From Terribacillus halophilus (lineage in GTDB: Bacteria > Bacillota > Bacilli > Bacillales > Amphibacillaceae), in assembly GCF_900101385.1 (NCBI RefSeq), contig NZ_FMZB01000005.1:1-64000 (forward strand): 64,000 nt of DNA, given 5' to 3'. The first letter of the stretch is position 1, and each line of letters opens with the position of its first letter. Below the pieces are notes generated by a model that worked only from the letters and a program-made list of their open reading frames with translations, ran no database searches and was not told the DNA's origin. Shown here piece after piece: positions 18,804-28,200 of this stretch. A program made the position numbers and the translations under genes.

Positions 18804-19574
18804 ATGCACGTGGAATTGGACACAATCTTAATTATCATTTTATTCGGATTTCTTGCTGCATTCATTGACTCTGTTGTTGGTGGGGGTGGGCTGATCACTA
18901 TTCCAGCGCTCCTGTTTGCGGGTTTGAACCCGGCTGCGGCAGTGGCAACGAATAAATTGGCCGGGACGATGGGCTCTTTTACAAGCACGCTTATATTCTA
19001 TCGGTCAGGCAATCTTGAGTTGAAATCGGTTATGAAATACTTTCCGCTTTCCTTCATCGGCTCTCTATTCGGTGCCTGGACCGTCCATGTCATCGATCCG
19101 GCCCTGTTCAAGCCGCTTATGCTGGTGATGCTGATTGCCGTGGCCATTTATACCATCATAAAAAAAGATTGGGGCAGCGTGTCTACCTACAAGCGGTTGA
19201 CGACAAAAAGATGGCTCATTTTTGCAGCTGTGCTGGCTCTTGTCGGTTTTTATGATGGATTTCTCGGACCGGGGACAGGATCATTCCTCATGTTCGCCTT
19301 CCTATTCATCGGTTATGATTTCTTACATGCAGCCGGCAATGCTAAGCTGTTGAACTTCAGCAGCAACATCGCTGCACTTATTCTTTTCATCATTTTAGGT
19401 CAAGTACATTATAGTATCGGGCTGATCATGGGGATATCCGGAATTTTCGGTTCCATCGTCGGTTCACGTTTTGCCATCAAGCGTGGGAGTGGATATGTAC
19501 GGATTCTGTTTATCGTCGTAACGACAGTGCTGATTGTGAAGAATGTATATGATTACATAAAAGACCTCATGTAA
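18804..19574 (+). CDS. TauE/SafE family sulfite/organic-anion exporter (UPF0721)
   Basis: A 256-residue membrane protein with seven to eight hydrophobic helices. The repeated TauE motifs are clear: GFLAAFIDSVVGGGGLITIPALL near the start and GFYDGFLGPGTGSFLMFAF in the second half. Members move sulfite, sulfoacetate or related anions across the membrane; the substrate is unknown here. Followed by its own terminator. Confidence 0.88.
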   Translation: MHVELDTILIIILFGFLAAFIDSVVGGGGLITIPALLFAGLNPAAAVATNKLAGTMGSFTSTLIFYRSGNLELKSVMKYFPLSFIGSLFGAWTVHVIDPALFKPLMLVMLIAVAIYTIIKKDWGSVSTYKRLTTKRWLIFAAVLALVGFYDGFLGPGTGSFLMFAFLFIGYDFLHAAGNAKLLNFSSNIAALILFIILGQVHYSIGLIMGISGIFGSIVGSRFAIKRGSGYVRILFIVVTTVLIVKNVYDYIKDLM

Positions 19575-19579
19575 ACATA

Positions 19580-19602
19580 AAAAAGGCCATCGTGGCCTTT
19601 TT
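19580..19602 (+). terminator. terminator after the TauE gene
   Basis: Perfect AAAAAGGCCA / TGGCCTTTTT stem with a TCG loop. Confidence 0.9.
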
Positions 19603-19605
19603 GTT

Positions 19606-19680
19606 AAGTACTGGTACCAGGTCACGCTCCACCAAAACGGATCACGCTCCGATGTCCAGTACCTATACTCATAGGTTACT
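19606..19680. repeat. complex palindromic intergenic repeat
   Basis: AGTACTGG and CCAGTACCT are inverted repeats that enclose the palindrome CTGGTACCAG and the direct repeats GGTCACGCTCC and GATCACGCTCC. A further palindrome ACCTATACTCATAGGT follows. The nested arrangement resembles a mobile intergenic repeat; I see only one copy in this window. Confidence 0.45.
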
Positions 19681-19771
19681 TGCTGAAAACGATATCAGGT
19701 CAAGTTTTTTTTGAAACCGGGAAGCGTTATACTGTTATCATGAATAAAGCTGTTGAAATAAAGGAGAGCGT

Positions 19772-20731
19772 ATGGCGACGATCAAGGATTTAGCTAAATT
19801 GGCTGGTGTTTCGGTGACAACTGTATCCCGTGTGCTCAATGACCATCCTTATGTGAGTAAGGAGAAACGGAAACTGGTACTGGAAGCAATCGAGCAGACC
19901 AAGTATGAGAAAAATGTGAATGCGGTTCATCTGAAAACAGGTAGAACGCAGCTGGTTGGTGTTGTCCTGCCTTTTTCTGATCATCCTTATTTTGCACAGT
20001 TATTGAAAGGAATAGCAAAGCAAGCCTTTAAGCACAACTACAAGCTGGTATTGATTCAGACAGATTACCAGGAAAAAAGAGAAAAGGAAGCACTGCACAT
20101 GCTGCGGCAAAAGCAAATTGATGCGCTGATCATCTGTTCGCGGAGTTGTGATTTGGATTTGATCACGTCTTACACACTGTACGGGCCGATTGTTGTATGC
20201 GAAAAAGTGCATGGAGACAAGCTTTCTTCCGCTTATATAGATCATTATCAGGCTTTTCAGAGTGCGCTTGCCTATTTATATGAGACAGGACATCAGAAAA
20301 TAGGCTATTCTGTCAGCAGACTCGATGGGACGAGCAGTAAGGAGCGCGCTGCTGCTTACCGGGATTTCCTAGCCGCAAAGGAACTGCCTTGCCGATTGGA
20401 TTATGTGTTTGATAAGATGTTATATTTCGAAGATGGAGAAACGATGGTGACTCAGCTCAAGCAGATGGAAGATCCGCCATCAGCGCTCATCATAACGAAT
20501 GATCAAGTTGCTGCCGGTGTGATGACTTGTGCCGGCAGAGTTGGCATAAACATACCGGAAAAGCTAGCCATCATCGGGTTCGATGACCATCCGATGGCAC
20601 AAATGATGGGTATTTCAAGCATGCATATACCTCTTGAAGAGATGGGGGAGCATTTATTCAAGCAGGCACTAGGGAAGGAATCAAAAGATAAAGTATTCCA
20701 CGCTACACTGATAAAACGGGAGACAGTGTAA
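19772..20731 (+). CDS. LacI family transcriptional regulator
   Basis: A 319-residue repressor. The N-terminal helix-turn-helix MATIKDLAKLAGVSVTTVSR and hinge VLNDHPYVS are textbook LacI/DegA features, followed by a periplasmic-binding-like ligand domain ending in IIGFDDHPMA. The effector cannot be read from sequence, and no obvious sugar operon is adjacent. A DUF554 gene follows 39 bases later and could be cotranscribed. Confidence 0.92.
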   Translation: MATIKDLAKLAGVSVTTVSRVLNDHPYVSKEKRKLVLEAIEQTKYEKNVNAVHLKTGRTQLVGVVLPFSDHPYFAQLLKGIAKQAFKHNYKLVLIQTDYQEKREKEALHMLRQKQIDALIICSRSCDLDLITSYTLYGPIVVCEKVHGDKLSSAYIDHYQAFQSALAYLYETGHQKIGYSVSRLDGTSSKERAAAYRDFLAAKELPCRLDYVFDKMLYFEDGETMVTQLKQMEDPPSALIITNDQVAAGVMTCAGRVGINIPEKLAIIGFDDHPMAQMMGISSMHIPLEEMGEHLFKQALGKESKDKVFHATLIKRETV

Positions 20732-20770
20732 GAAAGGGATAGCAAAGGCTGCAGTTTTGGAGGAAATGAT

Positions 20771-21448
20771 ATGTTTGGGACATTATTCAACGTAGCAATG
20801 ATCATCATAGGCAGTACATTGGGGACCGTATTCAAAAAGGGGATGAAGGATAAATATCAAACCATTTTGCTGCAAGCTATGGGATTGGCAGCCTTGGCAT
20901 TAGGGGCCAATGCAATAGTGGAGCATTTGCCAGCTAGTAAATATTCTGTTCTTTTCATTGTCAGTTTGGCAATTGGAGCAATTATAGGAGAAAGTCTGGA
21001 TTTTGATACGAGATTCAACAATCTAGTGAAGAAATTTTCCAAATCAAATTTGGCAGAGGGACTATCCACAGCCATCCTATTGTTTTGTATCGGATCTCTT
21101 TCCATATTGGGACCGGTTGAAGCAGCACTGCATAAAGATTATTCGTATTTGATGGCTAATGGCATGCTGGATTTCGTCACCTCCCTTGTTCTGGCTTCGA
21201 CCTTTGGATTCGGAATAGCAATATCCGCTGGTGTTCTCTTTGTTTGGCAAGGATCGATTTATATGGTGGCAAAAGCATTGGAAAGCACAGTCAATATTGA
21301 TTTGCTGAATGAAGTGAGCATCGTAGGCGGTGTGTTGATTTTGAGTTCTGGATTGAGCATCTTAGGGATCAAGAAATTCAAGACGATGAACTTTCTGCCA
21401 GCATTGCTTGTTCCGCCTGTTTTCTTTTTGATTTTGAAGTTATTCTAG
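20771..21448 (+). CDS. DUF554 family membrane protein (YqgA-like)
   Basis: A 225-residue polytopic membrane protein with the DUF554 hallmarks MFGTLFNVAMIIIGSTLG, AIGAIIGE and CIGSLSILGPVEAAL. Members resemble small transporters but have no agreed function. It follows the LacI gene and is followed within 35 bases by the next gene, suggesting a short operon. Confidence 0.85.
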   Translation: MFGTLFNVAMIIIGSTLGTVFKKGMKDKYQTILLQAMGLAALALGANAIVEHLPASKYSVLFIVSLAIGAIIGESLDFDTRFNNLVKKFSKSNLAEGLSTAILLFCIGSLSILGPVEAALHKDYSYLMANGMLDFVTSLVLASTFGFGIAISAGVLFVWQGSIYMVAKALESTVNIDLLNEVSIVGGVLILSSGLSILGIKKFKTMNFLPALLVPPVFFLILKLF

Positions 21449-21482
21449 ATTGTTATAGATGAAGCGGAGAAGGAGGAAGCAC

Positions 21483-22028
21483 ATGGATGACCAAATAAAA
21501 GAAGCATTTCTTAGATCTAAATCCAAGGACAAGCAGGAAAGCTATGAAGCATATCTGTATATCCTTCAAGTCACAGAGAAGCAGATAGACTGGGCGTATG
21601 AGGTCTGGGACGATTTGCTGGAAAGTTTAAGCGATAAAGATAACCATCAGCGTTCCCGAGCGGCACAATACCTGGCCAACCTAGCTAAAAGCGATCCGGA
21701 AAAAAGAATGCATGCTGATCTGCCAAAGCTCTTGGAAGTGACGAAGGATAAGCAGTTTGTCACTGCCAGGCACAGTCTTCAAGCCATCTGGAAAATCGGG
21801 CTTGCCGATGGCGTTCTAAAAGAGAAAATGATGACCTATATGGCAGACCGCTTTATAAATGGTATAAATGAGAAGAATTATACATTGATCCGGTTCGATA
21901 TCATTCAGAATATGAAGCATTTGTATGATCAGCTGGGTGATGAAGCTATCAAGCAAACAGCGATGGAATTGATAGATACGGTCGTGGATGATAAATATAA
22001 GAAGAAGTATAAGAGTGTATGGAGATAG
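21483..22028 (+). CDS. HEAT-like helical repeat protein
   Basis: About 181 residues, soluble and nearly all helical. The segment DNHQRSRAAQYLANLAKSDP followed by ARHSLQAIWKIGLA looks like two HEAT-type repeats, so a scaffold role is likely. AGAAGGAGG supports ATG 21483 over the upstream ATG. I know no functional assignment. Confidence 0.7.
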   Translation: MDDQIKEAFLRSKSKDKQESYEAYLYILQVTEKQIDWAYEVWDDLLESLSDKDNHQRSRAAQYLANLAKSDPEKRMHADLPKLLEVTKDKQFVTARHSLQAIWKIGLADGVLKEKMMTYMADRFINGINEKNYTLIRFDIIQNMKHLYDQLGDEAIKQTAMELIDTVVDDKYKKKYKSVWR

Positions 22029-22096
22029 CGCGATACTAACGGAAGAACATAGGACAGCAGCCATGCATGATTTTTTCGAAGGAGTGGAGAAATACG

Positions 22097-22567
22097 ATGT
22101 ATGAAACGCGACTGGCAAAGCGGGAAGAACTGCCTTTGATCGGGAACTACTGGTTTCGTATGGCGAGTGAAATGGGGGAGATAGATGATATACCTGTGCC
22201 TAGTTCACAAAGAGTCTTGGAAGTCATAGCTATATTCGAGAAGGAATTCGACGCGGGAAATATAATGTTCAAGGTTGCTACAGACGAGAAAAATGAAATA
22301 GTAGCTTGTGCTGGCGGTCTGATTCGAGAAGAATATACATTTCCATTGAGTGAGGAGAAGTCGGTCTTTGGATGGGTTATAGCAGTCTATACACTACCTG
22401 CGCATCGAAAACTTGGGTTGTCTTCTCGTTTAGTAGAGGAAGTATGTAATTGGCTAAAAGATCAAGGAGCAGTACGAGCGAGATTATGGTCCAGCTCCAG
22501 TGCGAGAGGGATGTACGAAAATCTGGGTTTCAGGAACATGGTGGATATGGAGAAGACATTAAAATAG
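22097..22567 (+). CDS. GNAT family N-acetyltransferase
   Basis: A 156-residue GNAT-fold enzyme. The acetyl-CoA loop is TLPAHRKLGLSSRLVEEV, and the C-terminal strand ends SARGMYENLGFRN as in many GNATs. AAGGAG precedes ATG 22097. Substrate unknown. It ends in front of a hairpin shared with the convergent GAP-family gene. Confidence 0.88.
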   Translation: MYETRLAKREELPLIGNYWFRMASEMGEIDDIPVPSSQRVLEVIAIFEKEFDAGNIMFKVATDEKNEIVACAGGLIREEYTFPLSEEKSVFGWVIAVYTLPAHRKLGLSSRLVEEVCNWLKDQGAVRARLWSSSSARGMYENLGFRNMVDMEKTLK

Positions 22568-22614
22568 TTTAGGTTACGAGCGATGCCGCTTAAGTTGCCG
22601 TTAATACAATAAGA

Positions 22615-22648
22615 ACAACGCTGTCCGGGGAAGGCCATGGACAGCGTT
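22615..22648. terminator. hairpin between convergent genes
   Basis: Stem AACGCTGTCC / GGACAGCGTT with a 12-base loop; T-rich sequence follows on the minus strand. Confidence 0.6.
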
Positions 22649-22651
22649 AGC

Positions 22652-23311
22652 TTAAAGATAGTCTACTGTATAGTAAACCAAAACCAAACCTGCCAGACAA
22701 AGAATCCATGACAAAGTTGAGCCTGTAGATTGCTCCAGTTTCTGCAGAAGGGCACTTGCCTTTTCTTTGACAGATGCTCCTGCAAAATGAAACAGCATGT
22801 AAAGCAGTATACAAGGAAGAATCATGAGAAGATTGTATCCTCCAAGAAGGGCAAGGTTTTGTCCCCAAGTACTATCGGCTGCAGCGATAATTCCTGTAGC
22901 AGCTATATACGGGAGGGCTGTGCCGGCCTCTAGGAGAAATGTAAATACGCCTAGAAACAATGCATGGCCTCTGTGAATTGGCCCGCGATTTGCGGGAACA
23001 AGGGTGGATCTTTTTTTGGGAACATAAAAACTAATGACAAACAGTGTGATACCAATGAGAAATACAAACCAGCTGATTATCTTTATCTGCAGAAGATCGG
23101 CAACGTTATCCAATAGGAAGTCGAGCCCCAACAATAGCAATAGACCAAAGCTAAAATATAATACTGCTATAGTAGCTAGGTAGATGGACAGCTTTTCAAC
23201 AATGTCCGAACGCTTTTCTGTTATCCAATAGAATGTAACGCCTAAAGCGACGGGGCTGATCATATCTAATAATGCGAGTCCGCCTACGATAAGAAGCAGT
23301 TCCATTGGCAT
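22652..23311 (-). CDS. GAP (Sap) family membrane protein
   Basis: A 219-residue protein with about six hydrophobic helices. The start MELLLIVGGLALLDMISPVALGVT fits the GAP/Sap (LysE-related) transporter-like family. AGGA precedes ATG 23311, two bases after the merR stop; the longer open frame upstream lies inside merR and is not used. It is the last gene of a three-gene MerR-controlled operon, so it may export the MerR ligand. Confidence 0.75.
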   Translation of the reverse strand: MPMELLLIVGGLALLDMISPVALGVTFYWITEKRSDIVEKLSIYLATIAVLYFSFGLLLLLGLDFLLDNVADLLQIKIISWFVFLIGITLFVISFYVPKKRSTLVPANRGPIHRGHALFLGVFTFLLEAGTALPYIAATGIIAAADSTWGQNLALLGGYNLLMILPCILLYMLFHFAGASVKEKASALLQKLEQSTGSTLSWILCLAGLVLVYYTVDYL

Positions 23312-23312
23312 G

Positions 23313-24068
23313 TTAATCCTGTTCCTTCTGCTTAGACTGCAAAAACACGACGTAGGCATCTTCCATAAAATGCAACAACTCTTGATCAATCGGGTATAGC
23401 CCCATTTTCTCCGAGTCCTCTGGTGATAGACGGATTTCCCACAGTTTATCCAAAAACACATCTTCGCCTTCAAACTGTTCCGAGCGTTTCTCATCCATCC
23501 GTCTGATGATCTGCTGCACTCGATTATCCGACAATCCCTTGTCCATATGCTGTTTGAGCTGTCCGATTAATCCAATCCACTCCAATGAATCTGAATCATG
23601 TCCTGCCATTCGCGGTACTCTATCCAATAAATGCATTTGCTGCTGATCAAACACTTTTTCCTTGTATCTGTCCTGCATCGTTTTCTCTCCGTCGGAAAGC
23701 AGCATCAGTTTCCGGATTGCTTCCAGATGGTTTTGGCCTTCCAATGCAATGCTATTCAATAATTCCTGCAGCAGTATCTCTGTCTGATGCAGATGCTGCT
23801 GTTCTTCAATCACATAAATCAGCTGTTTTTTTATGCTATCAGTCCATTCCCAATTCGCCTCTTGCAGCATGCTCTTAATGTCTCCTAAGGAGAAACCAAT
23901 CTGTTTCAGGAACTGTATTTGCTGAAGTTTTTTGAGCTCGGATTCTCCATATAGACGATGCCCGCCCTCCGTTTTTGCCGCGGGTTTCAGCAGATCAAGC
24001 TGATCGTAGTGGCGGAGTGTTCGTACGGTTACGCCTGTCAGTTTCTTCACATCGTGAATATGCAGCAT
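23313..24068 (-). CDS. MerR family transcriptional regulator
   Basis: A 251-residue TipA-like MerR regulator. The N-terminal winged helix (HDVKKLTGVTVRTLRHYDQLDLLKP, with GGHRLY) and the coiled-coil dimer helix are clear; a long C-terminal domain (100-251) should bind a ligand. GGGGGT precedes ATG 24068; the longer frame upstream is excluded by the small gene at 24082. Its promoter region contains two dyads in 19-base spacers (24264-24339), so it probably controls both divergent units. Confidence 0.88.
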   Translation of the reverse strand: MLHIHDVKKLTGVTVRTLRHYDQLDLLKPAAKTEGGHRLYGESELKKLQQIQFLKQIGFSLGDIKSMLQEANWEWTDSIKKQLIYVIEEQQHLHQTEILLQELLNSIALEGQNHLEAIRKLMLLSDGEKTMQDRYKEKVFDQQQMHLLDRVPRMAGHDSDSLEWIGLIGQLKQHMDKGLSDNRVQQIIRRMDEKRSEQFEGEDVFLDKLWEIRLSPEDSEKMGLYPIDQELLHFMEDAYVVFLQSKQKEQD

Positions 24069-24081
24069 TCTTTTTACCCCC

Positions 24082-24228
24082 TTACTGTTCTTCATCATCA
24101 AATGCCTGCTTAAGAAGATAACCAATGCCCAAACCAATCAAGACACCAGGAAATGCATAATCAATAAGCAGTCCCACACCAGCTCCGACAATGACACATC
24201 CATAAATGACTGCATCTCCTCTTTTCAC
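24082..24228 (-). CDS. small glycine-rich membrane protein
   Basis: A 48-residue ORF with start GTG 24228 behind GGAGG (GGAGGTTAAATA-GTG). It reads MKRGDAVIYGCVIVGAGVG then a second hydrophobic Gly-rich stretch LIGLGIGYLL and an acidic tail. It is the first gene of the merR operon, 13 bases before merR. Codon use and RBS support a real gene. It is probably one or two membrane spans; function unknown. Confidence 0.7.
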   Translation of the reverse strand: MKRGDAVIYGCVIVGAGVGLLIDYAFPGVLIGLGIGYLLKQAFDDEEQ

Positions 24229-24263
24229 TATTTAACCTCCTGCCTCTTTTGTCCTCTATTTTT

Positions 24264-24339
24264 AGTTTACAAAATGACGTTACGTCAATTTCAAGAGGAA
24301 TTTTTTAATGGAAGCTGACGCAAGGTCATTTTTTATAAT
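24264..24339. promoter_or_regulatory. divergent MerR-type promoters
   Basis: On the minus strand TTGAAA (24289-24294) and TAAACT (24264-24269) are separated by 19 bases containing TGACGTTACGTCA. On the plus strand TATAAT (24334-24339) has a 19-base spacer back to TGGAAG, containing TGACGCAAGGTCA (24316-24328). Overlong spacers with a central dyad are the hallmark of MerR-activated promoters. Confidence 0.7.
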
Positions 24340-24361
24340 GAAAAAGTAAAGGGGGAACCTT

Positions 24362-25015
24362 ATGAGGATTAGGTACTTGATGAGCTTGATTCTTGCCATT
24401 TTCTTATGCGGTTGCCAATCTGCTCCAACAGAAGATTATCGGCAGTTACCTGTGGAGGGCGTGGAGCGAATGGACATAGATTTTGGTAGTACGTCTACAA
24501 CTGTTGTTCAAACCGATACAGAGGAGATGAAAATAAACCTGCATCTGGACGATAATGGACCTGGTTTGCAGGTTGACGCTAAACAGAGGAGTATTTCTGT
24601 ATCACTAGGTAGTGATATAAGAAGGCTATTTTCGCGTGACAAGCCAAGGCTTGAAATACGGCTTCCAGCATCTTATGAGGGGAGGCTGGTAATGAAAGGG
24701 TCGTCTGGGGATTTGAAAGTCGATGAACTACACACAAAAGGTTTAGAAATTGATAGCAGCAGTGGAAATCTGACGCTTACTGCTTTAACAGTTCAAGGGG
24801 GTGTTTCCATTAAAACGACAAGCGGCGCAGTCAAGCTGGGTTTGCAAACCGAGCCAAATGTATTGTTCCAGCTTTCCTCAAACAGTGGCAGAAGATCGAT
24901 TGCTTATCCGCTCAAGGATAGGAATGAGACCAGAAAAGAAACGACAGGAACAAGCGGAAGTGGTGATCACCATGTCATAATTGATACGGCTTCCGGAAAT
25001 ATCTCAATAAAGTGA
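24362..25015 (+). CDS. DUF4097 beta-helical lipoprotein
   Basis: A 217-residue lipoprotein. The signal peptide ends in FLCGC (lipobox, Cys20). The body has repeated short strands (GSSGDLKV, SSSGNLTL, TTSGAVKL, TASGNISI) typical of the DUF4097 right-handed beta helix, seen in putative adhesins and in anti-sigma-linked proteins such as LiaG. It is divergent from the merR operon and shares its promoter region, so it is likely regulated with it. Role in the envelope is inferred. Confidence 0.8.
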   Translation: MRIRYLMSLILAIFLCGCQSAPTEDYRQLPVEGVERMDIDFGSTSTTVVQTDTEEMKINLHLDDNGPGLQVDAKQRSISVSLGSDIRRLFSRDKPRLEIRLPASYEGRLVMKGSSGDLKVDELHTKGLEIDSSSGNLTLTALTVQGGVSIKTTSGAVKLGLQTEPNVLFQLSSNSGRRSIAYPLKDRNETRKETTGTSGSGDHHVIIDTASGNISIK

Positions 25016-25112
25016 AAGTATCAAGGCTGCTTCTGTATCTTCATCCAGACGGTCCAATCCTATAACAAGGGTGAAGTAATTGGACACGGCTTAAGAAAAT
25101 AAAAATGACAAA

Positions 25113-25141
25113 GAGCGAGGACATCATACGACGTCCTCGCT
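25113..25141 (-). terminator. terminator of ldh
   Basis: Stem AGCGAGGAC / GTCCTCGCT with T-rich sequence following on the minus strand. Confidence 0.8.
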
Positions 25142-25149
25142 AAAAGTGA

Positions 25150-26184
<1,035 letters not shown>

Positions 26185-26252
26185 ACTTTATCAAGTCTTT
26201 TGCTTTGAATAATTTGTGAACGATTGGAATATTCTTCGTTGAGGGGGTTCGC

Positions 26253-26345
26253 ATGTTCACGATACTGTTTGCTTTCGGTATCTTTATCTTGATCGTCTTC
26301 TTCGCAGCAATACGCACAATGATAGAGAGAAGAAAGGGAGATTAA
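26253..26345 (+). CDS. small membrane peptide
   Basis: A 30-residue ORF behind GAGGGGG, 6 bases before ATG 26253. It begins MFTILFAFGIFILIVFF, a single membrane helix, followed by a basic tail ending RRKGD. It lies between ldh and the hpaB-like gene. Too short for homology; the RBS and the signal-like composition are the only support. Confidence 0.45.
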   Translation: MFTILFAFGIFILIVFFAAIRTMIERRKGD

Positions 26346-26415
26346 CAGCTTTAGTATTTGCGAGGGAAGAACAGGTTATCCATTTGGGGTAACAAAATGT
26401 CGGGGGTGGAAATGC

Positions 26416-27846
26416 ATGTCTGTAAGAACTGGAGAGGCTTATCTTGCTGGCATTGATGCAATGGATAATAAAGTACTTAGCGGCAAAACAATCATTAAAA
26501 AACCTCTTTCCAAGCATGCTGCATTCCGGGGAGTAATGCGCACACAAGCGGAATTGTATGATTTGCAGCATGATGCTGCATATATGGATGTACTGACCTA
26601 TACCGATCGTGATTCAGGGGAGCGTTACGGGCTTTCTTTCCTGAAACCGGAAACAAGGGAGGATTTGACACGACGGAGCGGTATGATCAAATGCTGGGCG
26701 GAGCAGACACATGGGATGATCGGCCGCAGCCCGGATTATATGAATACAGTACTGATGGCGCTGGCTGCTTCTGCTGATTTATTGGAAGGGAAAGAAAATT
26801 GCTTTCCTGATCATCTGCGAAGCTATTATGAATATGTGAAGAAGCATGATCTGACAATGACACATACATTCATCGATCCACAAGTCAACAGGGGAGATTT
26901 TTATTTTGAACAAAAAGATGAGCCGATTGCAGCAAAGATCGTCGAGCGCAATGCCGAAGGGATCATTATTCATGGGGCGAAGCTGTTAGCCACTCAAGGC
27001 GGGATTACGGATGAACTCGTCGTGATGTCAGCAGCTGGCTTTGAGCAGGATAGAGGCTTTGGGTTTGCTATTCCGAGCAATGCAGATGGTCTGACCTTCG
27101 TAGCACGGGAGTCATTCGCTGGCGGGAAAGGTAAAGCTGATTACCCGCTCAGTGCTCGTTATGAAGAAATGGATACGATAGTATTGTTTGACAAAGTCCT
27201 TATTCCTTGGGAACGGATTTTCTACTATGATAATGTCGCAGTGGCAAACAGTTTTAAAAATGAGAGCAGTTTTGCTGCTTTTGGTTTACATCAGGTGCTG
27301 ATCCGCCGGGTAGCAAAGCTGGATTTCACCATTGGCATAGTTCAATCGTTAATAGAGGAAATCAATATCGCAGAATACCAGCATGTACGAAAGAAGGCAG
27401 CAAAACTGGTTATCTTGTCAGAGGTTCTTCAATCGCTGCTGCAACAGGCAGAAGCAGGGGCAGCACCTGATCGGTTGGGGACATTTTGTCCGGATTTGAA
27501 ACCGCTCCAGGTGGCTTCCAATATATTTGCCCGCAAATATACAGAGATTGCGCCGATGATCCAACAGCTGGGGGCAAGCGGAATGATGAGCATCCCACCG
27601 GTCCAGGCATTCAAATCAGAAAAAGGAGTGGAATTGAACCATTACCTGCAGGGGGCAACGAAACAAGGGGAGGATCGCGTCAAGCTGTTCCGTCTTGCTT
27701 GGGACTTTGCGATGTCATCCTTCGGCACAAGGGAGTCTTTATATGAATATTTCTTTTTTGGAGATCCAGTTCGGCTGATCAGCCAATTTTACGGTTCCAT
27801 TGACTTCAAGCCATATAAAGAGAAGGTAGACAATTTGCTGTCATGA
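26416..27846 (+). CDS. 4-hydroxyphenylacetate 3-monooxygenase family protein (HpaB-like)
   Basis: A 476-residue FADH2-dependent monooxygenase of the HpaB/PvcC family with the acyl-CoA-dehydrogenase-like fold. The start RTGEAYLAGIDAM, the segment THTFIDPQVNRGDF, and the flavin region LIPWERIFYYDNVAVAN are typical. The family hydroxylates phenols using a separate flavin reductase, which is not encoded nearby. The real substrate in Bacillus relatives is unclear. Monocistronic with its own terminator. Confidence 0.88.
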   Translation: MSVRTGEAYLAGIDAMDNKVLSGKTIIKKPLSKHAAFRGVMRTQAELYDLQHDAAYMDVLTYTDRDSGERYGLSFLKPETREDLTRRSGMIKCWAEQTHGMIGRSPDYMNTVLMALAASADLLEGKENCFPDHLRSYYEYVKKHDLTMTHTFIDPQVNRGDFYFEQKDEPIAAKIVERNAEGIIIHGAKLLATQGGITDELVVMSAAGFEQDRGFGFAIPSNADGLTFVARESFAGGKGKADYPLSARYEEMDTIVLFDKVLIPWERIFYYDNVAVANSFKNESSFAAFGLHQVLIRRVAKLDFTIGIVQSLIEEINIAEYQHVRKKAAKLVILSEVLQSLLQQAEAGAAPDRLGTFCPDLKPLQVASNIFARKYTEIAPMIQQLGASGMMSIPPVQAFKSEKGVELNHYLQGATKQGEDRVKLFRLAWDFAMSSFGTRESLYEYFFFGDPVRLISQFYGSIDFKPYKEKVDNLLS

Positions 27847-27878
27847 AAAGGCTCTTATCCTCAGGATGAGGCCTTTTT
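27846..27878 (+). terminator. terminator after the HpaB-like gene
   Basis: Stem AAAAGGC with inner ATCC-TCA-GGAT and GCCTTTTT. Confidence 0.8.
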
Positions 27879-27881
27879 GAA

Positions 27882-28200
27882 TTAAAGTAGATTAAGGTAC
27901 ATTGCCATCAGTAATACGCCAACTATCACTGTCATGGAGAGGCTGCGAGTTTTACTGCAATAAGGGTTGTCGGCAGCAGGATCAATAGTACTGGCCAGTC
28001 TAAAGAGAGTCTTGTTGGATGAAGGCATTTTCGATTACCAACGCCGTCAAAATACAGACAAGGCACAATGGATAGCCATTTCATAACACCACATCGGGCA
28101 GTCGTATGCTGCGTACCAGCATGAACGGCATGATCCTTAGGATAACCGTAACAATGGCGGAAAGAACAATGGCTGCAAACATCATACTGCCCATACTCAT
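27882..28200 (-). pseudogene. azlD: azlD remnant (branched-chain amino acid transport, frameshifted)
   Basis: Reading the minus strand from ATG 28200 gives MSMGSMMFAAIVLSAIVTVI and LRIMPFMLVRSIRLPD, as in AzlD, then a stop. AzlD-like sequence continues in other frames: CLVCILTALVIENAF, then LDWPVLLILLPTTLIAVK, then MTVIVGVLLMAMYLNLL. At least two frameshifts and in-frame stops break it. The start overlaps the azlC stop by ATGA, the normal azlCD arrangement. Confidence 0.7.

Noticed and set aside
26214-26220. Third Rex half-site (TTGTGAA) upstream of ldh
   Set aside because: No matching second half at the right spacing. Only the two sites at 26136-26151 and 26167-26184 are complete.
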